NCBI RefSeq assembly: GCF_900108365.1
Contig: NZ_FNWQ01000006.1
Coordinates: forward strand, 186,001-250,000
Source: Chryseobacterium culicis
GTDB lineage: Bacteria; Bacteroidota; Bacteroidia; Flavobacteriales; Weeksellaceae
Direction of reading: 5' to 3'
DNA: 64,000 bases
The notes under the pieces: model-generated
Database searches by the model: none
What the model was told of the DNA's origin: nothing
Seen by the model: the letters and a program-made list of their open reading frames with translations, nothing else
Position numbers and translations under genes: made by a program
In this document: positions 25,888 through 33,504 of the stretch, one piece after another
How positions within the stretch are numbered: the first letter of the stretch is position 1
Layout: every line of letters starts with the position of its first letter

Positions 25888-27108
25888 ATGGAAAATAGGG
25901 TAGTAATTACCGGAATGGGAATTTATTCCTGCATCGGGACATCTTTAGAAGAGGTCAGGGAATCCCTATATCAAGGAAAATCCGGTATTGTTTTAGATCC
26001 GGACAGAAAAGAATTCGGCTTCAGATCAGGCCTTACAGGAGTTGTTCCTAAACCGGATCTTAAAAACCTTTTAAACAGACGCCAGCGTATCAGTATGGGA
26101 GAAGAAAGCGAATATGCTTATCTGGCAACTATTGATGCTTTAAAACAGGCCAATCTGGACGAAGAATTCTTAGATTCTCATGAAGTGGGAATTTTATACG
26201 GAAACGACAGTGTTTCCCAGGCAGTAGTAGAATCTATTGACATTGCAAGAGAAAAGAAAGATACAACATTGATGGGATCGGGAGCGATCTTTAAATCAAT
26301 GAACTCAACGGTAACGATGAACCTTTCAACCATTTTTAAGCTGAAAGGAATCAATCTTACCATCAGTGCAGCATGTGCAAGCGGATCCCATTCTTTGGGG
26401 CTGGCTTATATGATGATTAAAAACGGGTTTCAGGATATGATTATCTGCGGGGGTGCTCAGGAAACCAACAAATATTCCATGGCAAGCTTTGACGGACTGG
26501 GTGTTTTCTCAGCCAGAGAAGATGAACCTGCAAAAGCATCCAGACCTTTCGATGCCGATAGAGACGGCTTGATTCCGAGTGGCGGCGCTGCAAGTCTGAT
26601 TGTTGAAAGCTTAGAATCTGCGCAGAGACGGGGAGCTCCGGTCATCGCAGAAATTATCGGGTATGGCTTTTCTTCAAACGGAGGCCATATTTCAACGCCC
26701 AATGTGGACGGACCCGCGTTGGCAATGGACAGGGCCTTAAAGCAGTCAGGACTCAAAGCTTCAGACATAGATTATATCAATGCTCATGCAACTTCCACCC
26801 CAATTGGTGATGCCAATGAAGCGAAAGCCATTTATGAGATTTTCGGAGGTGATGTTCCGGTAAGCTCTACCAAATCTATGACGGGGCACGAGTGCTGGAT
26901 GGCTGGTGCAAGTGAAGTAATCTACTCAATTCTAATGATGCAGAACGATTTTGTAGCACCCAATATTAACCTGGAAAACCCTGATAATGAAGCACAAAAG
27001 ATAAATTTAGTCGCAAAAACAAAAAATCAAAAAATTGATGTATTTTTGTCGAATTCTTTTGGGTTTGGGGGAACCAATTCTGCACTAATAGTTAAAAAAT
27101 TTGATTAA
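25888..27108 (+). CDS. Beta-ketoacyl-ACP synthase (FabF-like, complete active site)
   Basis: This 406-residue ketosynthase has the Cys-His-His triad: Cys163 in ISAACASGSHSLG, His in NAHATSTPIGDANE, and His in KSMTGHECWMAGASE. It should condense malonyl-ACP with an acyl chain in aryl polyene or dialkylresorcinol synthesis. It is followed by an ACP gene whose start lies 4 bases after the stop. It resembles the extra ketosynthase of aryl polyene clusters (ApeR type); the exact role among the ketosynthases here is inference. Confidence 0.88.
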   Translation: MENRVVITGMGIYSCIGTSLEEVRESLYQGKSGIVLDPDRKEFGFRSGLTGVVPKPDLKNLLNRRQRISMGEESEYAYLATIDALKQANLDEEFLDSHEVGILYGNDSVSQAVVESIDIAREKKDTTLMGSGAIFKSMNSTVTMNLSTIFKLKGINLTISAACASGSHSLGLAYMMIKNGFQDMIICGGAQETNKYSMASFDGLGVFSAREDEPAKASRPFDADRDGLIPSGGAASLIVESLESAQRRGAPVIAEIIGYGFSSNGGHISTPNVDGPALAMDRALKQSGLKASDIDYINAHATSTPIGDANEAKAIYEIFGGDVPVSSTKSMTGHECWMAGASEVIYSILMMQNDFVAPNINLENPDNEAQKINLVAKTKNQKIDVFLSNSFGFGGTNSALIVKKFD

Positions 27109-27112
27109 AAAC

Positions 27113-27367
27113 ATGGAAAGGGAAAAAATTGTTGCTATCGTTAATGATTTTCTGGTCAACGAATTCGAGGTTGATGGAGATGAAATCAGTAATGATGCCA
27201 ACCTTAAAAATACACTGGGCCTTGACAGCTTAGATTATATCGACATGGTAGTCGTGATCGAATCCAATTTCGGAGTGAAATTAGGAGAAGCAGATTTCAA
27301 AAAAATGGTAACATTCGATGATTTCTATACAACGATTGAACATAAGATTGCAGAAAAAAACGCGTAG
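27113..27367 (+). CDS. Acyl carrier protein 1
   Basis: This 84-residue ACP has the phosphopantetheine attachment Ser39 in LGLDSLDYIDMVV. An in-frame TTG at 27101 lies inside the preceding ketosynthase gene, and the ATG at 27113 is chosen. It should carry growing acyl chains for the neighbouring KS and KR. It is one of two ACPs in the locus; the other is at 42775-43032. Confidence 0.93.
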   Translation: MEREKIVAIVNDFLVNEFEVDGDEISNDANLKNTLGLDSLDYIDMVVVIESNFGVKLGEADFKKMVTFDDFYTTIEHKIAEKNA

Positions 27368-27399
27368 TTATTGAGTAAATCTTTATTCTATAAAATGTG

Positions 27400-27463
27400 C
27401 CAATGTAATACTATCACAGTGATCCGGTAAGGGGCACTATTAAAAAAGATAGGATTACATTGG
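27400..27463 (+). promoter_or_regulatory. Long intercistronic hairpin between ACP and acyltransferase
   Basis: The arms CCAATGTAATACTATC (27400-27415) and GATAGGATTACATTGG (27448-27463) match at 15 of 16 positions. The loop itself can pair AGTGATCC with GGGGCACT. No T-run follows directly, so it is not a standard terminator. It may be an RNA processing, stabilising or attenuation element separating ACP from downstream genes. Confidence 0.65.
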
Positions 27464-27488
27464 TTCTCTGTTATAATAAATTCTATAT

Positions 27489-28373
27489 ATGAACAAGTGG
27501 AAAGGTAAATCTAAAGGAACAGTACTCGGATACAGAATATTTGTCTGGTGTATTAGAAATATCGGAATCAGAAGTTCATATGGAGTGTTGTACTTTGTGG
27601 CGGCCTATTACTCGCTGTTTCAGAAGAAAAGCAACCAGTACATCTTTTATTATTTTCAGCAAAGACTCACTTACGGATACTGGAAATCCAAAGCCTCTAT
27701 CTTTAAAAGCTATTTTACCTTCGGAAAAGTTCTGATTGATAAAACTGCTATTTCTGCCGGGCTCAGAGAAAAATATACCTACGAATTTGACGGAATTGAA
27801 AACCTCAGAAATCTTCTTGCTGCTAAAAAAGGAGGAGTACTGATCAGTGCTCATATCGGAAATTTTGAAATTGCCGAACATTTCTTTGCGGACATTGATT
27901 TTGACTGTCAGATCAATCTGGTAACCACAGATCAGGAAGTAACCGTCATCAAAGAATATCTGGAAAGCGTTGCCGTAAAAAAGAGCAATATTAAATTCAT
28001 CTACGTGAAAGAAGACATGTCTCATATCTTTGAGATCAATAAAGCATTGTCTGATAATGAATTAATTTGTTTTACAGGCGACCGTTATTTCGAAGGATCC
28101 AAATATCTGGAAGCAGAACTGCTGGGGAAAAAAGCAAAATTCCCGGCTGGTCCGTTTTTGATCGCCTCAAGATTAGGAGTGCCCGTAGTGTACGTCTATG
28201 TGATGAAAGAAAATAACCTTCATTACCATCTGTATGCAAGGGTTGCCCGGAATATTAAAAATCGTGATTCACAAGGACTTTTACAGTCTTATGTTGATAA
28301 TCTTGAGACTATGGTAAAAAAATACCCTCTTCAGTGGTTTAATTATTTTGATTTTTGGGATGATGTTGATTAA
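27489..28373 (+). CDS. LpxL/HtrB-like acyltransferase of the pigment cluster
   Basis: This 294-residue lysophospholipid/lipid A acyltransferase-family protein has the HX4E catalytic motif HIGNFE (His122 to Glu127), then FTGDRYFEGSKYL and KFPAGPFLIASRLGVPVVY, as in lauroyl acyltransferases. It uses acyl-ACP or acyl-CoA donors at the inner membrane. In aryl polyene clusters such an enzyme is proposed to move the polyene acyl chain to an acceptor. Here it could form the ester with the dialkylresorcinol or attach an acyl chain to a lipid anchor; both are inference. Confidence 0.82.
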   Translation: MNKWKGKSKGTVLGYRIFVWCIRNIGIRSSYGVLYFVAAYYSLFQKKSNQYIFYYFQQRLTYGYWKSKASIFKSYFTFGKVLIDKTAISAGLREKYTYEFDGIENLRNLLAAKKGGVLISAHIGNFEIAEHFFADIDFDCQINLVTTDQEVTVIKEYLESVAVKKSNIKFIYVKEDMSHIFEINKALSDNELICFTGDRYFEGSKYLEAELLGKKAKFPAGPFLIASRLGVPVVYVYVMKENNLHYHLYARVARNIKNRDSQGLLQSYVDNLETMVKKYPLQWFNYFDFWDDVD

Positions 28374-28531
28374 TTTTTCTATTTTTATCCCATAAAACGA
28401 ATAAAAAACTAAAAACCATTAAGATTTGACGAGATTTGAGATAAACCGTAAAATTTCTACGCTTACTTAACCAAAGTAATTTTTAAATATCTTAAATTCC
28501 CTGTTTCTTAATTATAAAAGCACATTCTCTT

Positions 28532-30073
28532 TTGAAGAAAGAATACGACATACTTGTAATCGGAAGCGGATTGGGAGGTCTTGTTTCAGCTCTTATTCTG
28601 GCGAAAGAAGGCCGGAAAGTATGTGTTCTGGAGAAAAATAACCAATATGGGGGAAATCTGCAGACTTTTTCACGGGACAAACTGATCTTTGATACAGGAG
28701 TGCATTATCTGGGCGGCTTAAGCAAGGGACAGAATCTTAACCAGTTCTTTTCCTATCTGGAAATCATGGATGATCTTGAGCTGCATCCCATGGATGAAGA
28801 CGGCTATGACAGAATCAGCTTTGGAGATGATGAAATTGAATATCCACATGCACAGGGATATCATAATTTTGTGGAGCAGCTTTCCAGATACTTCCCTGAG
28901 GAGAAGGAAAACCTTGAAAACTATTGTGAAGAAATTCAGTATGTATGCAGCCAGTTTCCCAGATATAATGTGATCGGAAAAGAAAGCTACAATGAGGAAA
29001 TACTGCATCTTAATACCAAGAGATTCATCGAATCCGTTACGCATAACAAAAAACTTCAGGCGGTTTTACTGGGGTCTAACTTCTTATATGCCGGAGATTC
29101 GGAGAACGTACCCTTTTATGTGCATGCCTTAACAGTAAATTCTTATATACAAAGTGCTTACAAATGTGTAAAAGGAGGGAGCCAGATCTCTAAGCTTCTC
29201 ATCAGAAAACTTCGGGAGTATGGTGCAGAAGTGCATAAGCATTCAGAAGTGTCTGAATTTGTTTTCAGTGAAAATAATACACTGGCTTCTGTAAAAACAA
29301 AAACAGGAAAAGAATACAGCGCAAAACAATTTATATCAAACATAGAAATCCGTTCCACCATTAGGCTGATAGGAGAAGAAAGGCTGAAAAAATCCTTTTT
29401 GAACAGGGTTTTAAGCTGGAAACCGGTTTCCTCATGTTTTAGTATTTATCTGGTCCTGCACCCAAACAGCGTTCCAAATTTCAATTGTAACAGATATCAT
29501 TATGCATCAGAAGAGCGGGTCTGGAAGGCATTTGGATATACGAAGGAATCATGGCCGGAAACCTATATGCTTTCTTCTACACCTTCCAGGCGTCATCCGG
29601 AATTTGCAGAAAGTCTTACCGCTATTTCTTATATGGATTTTGAAGAGGTGAAAGAGTGGGAAGATACCTTCAATACCGTAGCGGATGAACATGAAAGAGG
29701 AGCGGCTTATGAAAGATTTAAGCTGGGAAAAACTGAAAAACTGCTTGATGCCTTAGAAAAGAAGATTCCCAATCTGAGGCATGCTATTAAAATCATATAT
29801 ACTTCTTCTCCTTTATCTTACCGGGACTATATCGGGAACTTTGAAGGCAATATGTACGGTTACATGAAAAGTTCTGAGAATCCCCTCAGAACAATGGTTT
29901 CTCCCCGTACGAAAATTGACAACCTTTTTCTTACCGGGCAATCCGTTAATATGCACGGTATTTTAGGTGTTACCATTGGTGCCTTTAATACCTGCGCAGA
30001 AATTATAGGAAAAGAAACAATTGACAGAAGGCTGACACAAATGATTAATAAAAACCCGAGTGAAAAAAACTGA
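28532..30073 (+). CDS. CrtI/retinol-saturase-like FAD oxidoreductase
   Basis: This 513-residue phytoene-desaturase-family flavoprotein has the N-terminal dinucleotide fold DILVIGSGLGGLVSALILAK and a C-terminal FLTGQSVNMHGILGVTIGAF motif. The family acts on long hydrophobic polyenes. A role in saturating or desaturating the polyene or alkyl chains of flexirubin is plausible, for instance reducing the dialkylresorcinol chains, but is inference. The start is a TTG at 28532, since no ATG lies before the Gly-rich motif. The 158-base gap upstream shows nothing clear. Confidence 0.82.
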   Translation: MKKEYDILVIGSGLGGLVSALILAKEGRKVCVLEKNNQYGGNLQTFSRDKLIFDTGVHYLGGLSKGQNLNQFFSYLEIMDDLELHPMDEDGYDRISFGDDEIEYPHAQGYHNFVEQLSRYFPEEKENLENYCEEIQYVCSQFPRYNVIGKESYNEEILHLNTKRFIESVTHNKKLQAVLLGSNFLYAGDSENVPFYVHALTVNSYIQSAYKCVKGGSQISKLLIRKLREYGAEVHKHSEVSEFVFSENNTLASVKTKTGKEYSAKQFISNIEIRSTIRLIGEERLKKSFLNRVLSWKPVSSCFSIYLVLHPNSVPNFNCNRYHYASEERVWKAFGYTKESWPETYMLSSTPSRRHPEFAESLTAISYMDFEEVKEWEDTFNTVADEHERGAAYERFKLGKTEKLLDALEKKIPNLRHAIKIIYTSSPLSYRDYIGNFEGNMYGYMKSSENPLRTMVSPRTKIDNLFLTGQSVNMHGILGVTIGAFNTCAEIIGKETIDRRLTQMINKNPSEKN

Positions 30074-31745
30074 TCTCTTTCCATCTTATAAAAAAGTGCT
30101 CTTTTATCTTACTTTTTGTTTTTTCCTCACCTCGTGCGGAATATCTAAGTCTGTGAAGCATATTCCTGATGTAAAACACTATTCGCTGGAGATACCTGAT
30201 GTAAGCAGAATTAATGACAGCACTTTCAGCTATAAGCAGAATTATCTTACCAAAAACAGGCAGCAGCTCTGGGAACTTTATATCAAAGGAAATCCTTTGC
30301 AGCTGGGATATAATAACGGAGCATTAACGCAAAACCTAATGCAGAAACAGGAAGATATTTTCTTCTCAAAAGTGGAAGGATTTGTACCCTCAAAATTCAG
30401 ACAAAGGCTGCTAAGAGGCTTTTTAAAATGGTACAACAGAAAAATGTACCTCAATGTAAGAGAAGACTATCAGGCAGAACTGTACGGATTATCACAATAT
30501 TCATCTGATCAGTACGACTTTATTGCACCAAAATATTTAAGGAGTCTTTACCTGCACGGTGCTCATGATATTGGGCATGCTATGCAGGATCTGGCGATGG
30601 TAGGGTGCAGTTCTCTTGCCGTATGGAACGAAAATACCGAAGATGGAGATCTGTTGATTGGAAGAAATTTTGATTTTTACGTAGGTGATGATTTTGCCAA
30701 AAATAAACTGGTGGAATTTGTTCAGCCGGAAGAAGGAATTCCCTACATGTCCGTAAGCTGGCCGGGAATGCTCGGTGTTGTTTCAGGGATGAATAAAGAA
30801 GGAATTACCGTGACAATTAACGCCGGAAAATCAAAAATTCCCTGGATGGCAAAAACACCTATTTCACTTGTTACAAGAGAAATTCTTCAATTTGCCGGAA
30901 ATATTGAAGAAGCTATTGCTATTGCTAAAAAAAGAAAGGTTTTCGTTTCAGAATCTATCCTGGTAGGAAGTGCTCATGACAAAAATGCGGTAATTATTGA
31001 AGTTTCACCTAAAAACTTCGGTGTGTACAAAGTACACAATACCAGCAGAGTTCTTTGTACCAACCACTTCCAGTCGGATGCCTATAAAGATGACAGGAGA
31101 AATCAGAAGCACATTAAAGAAAGCCATTCCGAATACCGTTATGAAAAGCTTCAGGAACTTGTGCAGGAAGAAAAAAAGATCACTCCGGAAAAAATGGCTT
31201 CCATTTTAAGAAATACATCCGGCTTGCACAATAAAAGTATAGGTTATGGTAATGAAAAAGCACTCAATCAGCTTCTGGCTCATCATGCCGTTATATTTTC
31301 GCCTCAGAAAAAATTAGTTTGGGTTTCCTCCAATCCTTATCAGCTGGGAGAATTTGTGTGCTATGACCTGAATGAAGTTTTTTCTGGTAAACCTTTATCA
31401 CAAAGTCTGCAGGCAAAAACAGGATTGAATATTGCAAGAGATCCTTTTGCGGATTCAGAAGAATTCGGGTATTATGAACAGTCTAAAATGCTGGGCAGGG
31501 AAATCAGTGAGGCCTCAGAAAATAAAGATATACTGCTGTCGGATGATCTTATTCCCTATTATCAATCTATGAACCCTGATTTTTGGCTGGTCTATTATCA
31601 ATCCGGGAAATATTATTATCACAAAAAAGAATATCCGAAGGCAAAAATTGCATTTGACAAAGCTTTGACGAAAGAAATTACAACCGTTCCGGACCGGGAA
31701 AATGTAGAAAAATACCTTAGAAAAACTTTAAAGAAACTGAAATGA
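30060..31745 (+). CDS. Lipoprotein C45-family N-terminal-nucleophile acyltransferase/hydrolase
   Basis: This 561-residue protein has a lipoprotein signal (FFLTSC, Cys26) and a C45 (acyl-CoA:6-APA acyltransferase-like) domain. The likely nucleophile is Cys183 in MVGCSSLAVWN, followed by LIGRNFDFYVGDDF and WPGMLGVVSGMNKEGITVTINA. A C-terminal TPR-like helix pair lies around residues 505-535. It starts at a GTG inside the previous gene (14-base overlap). The family makes or breaks amide or ester bonds, so it is a candidate for the ester step joining polyene to dialkylresorcinol, or for pigment anchoring. Confidence 0.82.
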   Translation: MKKTDLFPSYKKVLFYLTFCFFLTSCGISKSVKHIPDVKHYSLEIPDVSRINDSTFSYKQNYLTKNRQQLWELYIKGNPLQLGYNNGALTQNLMQKQEDIFFSKVEGFVPSKFRQRLLRGFLKWYNRKMYLNVREDYQAELYGLSQYSSDQYDFIAPKYLRSLYLHGAHDIGHAMQDLAMVGCSSLAVWNENTEDGDLLIGRNFDFYVGDDFAKNKLVEFVQPEEGIPYMSVSWPGMLGVVSGMNKEGITVTINAGKSKIPWMAKTPISLVTREILQFAGNIEEAIAIAKKRKVFVSESILVGSAHDKNAVIIEVSPKNFGVYKVHNTSRVLCTNHFQSDAYKDDRRNQKHIKESHSEYRYEKLQELVQEEKKITPEKMASILRNTSGLHNKSIGYGNEKALNQLLAHHAVIFSPQKKLVWVSSNPYQLGEFVCYDLNEVFSGKPLSQSLQAKTGLNIARDPFADSEEFGYYEQSKMLGREISEASENKDILLSDDLIPYYQSMNPDFWLVYYQSGKYYYHKKEYPKAKIAFDKALTKEITTVPDRENVEKYLRKTLKKLK

Positions 31746-32107
31746 TTCCCAAATATATAAAACTGCTGTTCTGCGTTCCTTTTGTCATTATCATCTGTTA
31801 TTCCATGTATCTATGTTCTGTTTACAGTTCAATACCGGATACAATCACGATTCATGGCTACGGAACGATGAAAGACAATTACGGGAGCAAAATATTTCTT
31901 GTATTTCCTGTGCTTATGAATCTGGTTATTCTTTTATTTATCTGGCTGATTATCAGAAGACCGGATAAAATAAAGTTCACCTTCGAAATCCATGAAGACG
32001 AAAGAGAAAAAACAGAGCATATTACACAGCTTGCTTTAGTAATTATTGCGATATTTGTTACCATCATGATGACCCCACTATCATTTTCTGATGTGGTTTT
32101 TAAATAA
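31742..32107 (+). CDS. Small membrane protein, DUF1648-like
   Basis: This 121-residue protein has three hydrophobic segments (about 8-26, 54-72 and 95-115). Between the first two lies a short loop, SIPDTITIHGYGTMKDNYGSK, that resembles the DUF1648 signature. Its ATG overlaps the stop of the C45 gene (ATGA), so it belongs to the same operon. Function unknown. Confidence 0.65.
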   Translation: MIPKYIKLLFCVPFVIIICYSMYLCSVYSSIPDTITIHGYGTMKDNYGSKIFLVFPVLMNLVILLFIWLIIRRPDKIKFTFEIHEDEREKTEHITQLALVIIAIFVTIMMTPLSFSDVVFK

Positions 32108-32113
32108 CTGATT

Positions 32114-33367
32114 ATGAAAAAACTTTTAACCTTACTATTGATCATTTATTCTGTGTTGTTCTTTTCCCAGGATAGAAAAGAGATTGGAAACACTTTCATT
32201 AAAGCTTTGCTGATAGATAAAAACACAGAGAAAGCACATTCTTATTTTGATCCTTCGGTAGCCGGACAAATTCCGGCAGACCAGCTTAAATCTATCACTG
32301 AGCAGCTTCAGGGACAGCTTGGAGGATTAAAAAATATTCTTGAAGTGAATAATGAAGGAAACACATACTATTACTATTCCGAATTTGAAAAAACAAAACT
32401 GGATGTTCAGCTTACCTTTAGCGAGAACAATAAGTTGCTGGGTTTCTTTTTGGTTCCTCATAAAACATTTGAAAAGCATGATGAAAAGACCACGCTTACA
32501 ATAAAAAGTGATGGTATTGAACTGAACGGAACATTATTAGTTCCCCCTTCCGACAATAAAAAAAGATTGGTTATTTTCGTTCATGGCTCCGGAGCTCATG
32601 ACAGGGATGAAACCATTGGAGAAAACAAACCGTTTAAAGACATTGCAGAATATCTCTTAGCCAACGGAATTGCTTCTTACCGGTATGATAAAAGAACTTA
32701 TACCTATCCTGAGGCATTCACTGAAAAGTCTACGGTAGAAGAAGAAACCATTAATGATGCAGTAAATGCTGCCAATTATTTTAAAAATAGTGCCGATTTT
32801 AAGGGATATCAGATCATCATTCTCGGACACAGCCAGGGAGCGTATCTGATGCCTGAAATTGCAAAAAAAGCTCAGGCTTCAAAGTATGTTTTTATGGCCG
32901 GAAATGCAAGGCCGCTTCAGGACCTGTTAGTGGAGCAATACGAGTATCTTCATTCAATTGATCCGGCGAAAGTTCCTTCCGAAGCCGTTCAGGAAATAAA
33001 AAAGCAGGTTGCATTTTTAAACTCATCCCAATTTAATCTGAATTCACCATCATCTGAGCTACCTTTGGGACAATCTGCCGCATACTGGCAGTATTTGAAG
33101 AATTATAACCAGCTTAATGAAGTGAAGAAAATTAAAGTTCCAATGTTTTTTGCGCAGGGTGGGAGAGATTATCAGGTTACTGAAAAAGATTTTAATCTAT
33201 GGAAGACTGCGCTGAAAAATAACAAAGCAGCAGTATTTAGATTGTATCCTTCCTTAAGTCATTTATTCATAACAGGTTCGGGAAAACCCTCCCCAAAAGA
33301 TTACGAAACAAAAGGAAAGGTGGATGAGCCGTTTTTAAAAGATCTGTCGCAGTTTATACTGCAGTAA
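32114..33367 (+). CDS. Secreted alpha/beta hydrolase with DUF3887-like N-terminal domain
   Basis: This 417-residue protein has a signal peptide (LLIIYSVLFFSQ). Residues 20-115 look like a DUF3887/NTF2-like domain and residues 120-417 are an alpha/beta hydrolase with oxyanion HGSGAHDRDE, nucleophile elbow GHSQGAY and catalytic His in LSHLF. It is 6 bases after the DUF1648-like gene, so it is the probable end of the plus-strand pigment operon. The substrate is unknown; an ester hydrolase acting on pigment or lipid esters is possible. Confidence 0.8.
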   Translation: MKKLLTLLLIIYSVLFFSQDRKEIGNTFIKALLIDKNTEKAHSYFDPSVAGQIPADQLKSITEQLQGQLGGLKNILEVNNEGNTYYYYSEFEKTKLDVQLTFSENNKLLGFFLVPHKTFEKHDEKTTLTIKSDGIELNGTLLVPPSDNKKRLVIFVHGSGAHDRDETIGENKPFKDIAEYLLANGIASYRYDKRTYTYPEAFTEKSTVEEETINDAVNAANYFKNSADFKGYQIIILGHSQGAYLMPEIAKKAQASKYVFMAGNARPLQDLLVEQYEYLHSIDPAKVPSEAVQEIKKQVAFLNSSQFNLNSPSSELPLGQSAAYWQYLKNYNQLNEVKKIKVPMFFAQGGRDYQVTEKDFNLWKTALKNNKAAVFRLYPSLSHLFITGSGKPSPKDYETKGKVDEPFLKDLSQFILQ

Positions 33368-33420
33368 TGTATTGCAGAATGCAAATTTTCGCCCGAAAGG
33401 ATTAATATTTTTTAATGAAT

Positions 33421-33474
33421 ATTAGATATATGTGTAACATTAGATATTATTTTTCTACTAACTGTTACATCTAA
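33421..33474 (+). promoter_or_regulatory. Imperfect dyad upstream of the M36 peptidase
   Basis: ATTAGATATATGTGTAACA (33421-33439) and TGTTACATCTAAT (33463-33475) form an interrupted inverted repeat (ATTAGAT...GTAACA / TGTTAC-ATCTAAT). It sits between the hydrolase stop and the M36 ATG and could be a regulator site or a weak hairpin. Confidence 0.35.
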
Positions 33475-33504
33475 TCTATTAATATTTGTTAAAAAGTAAT
33501 CTAA

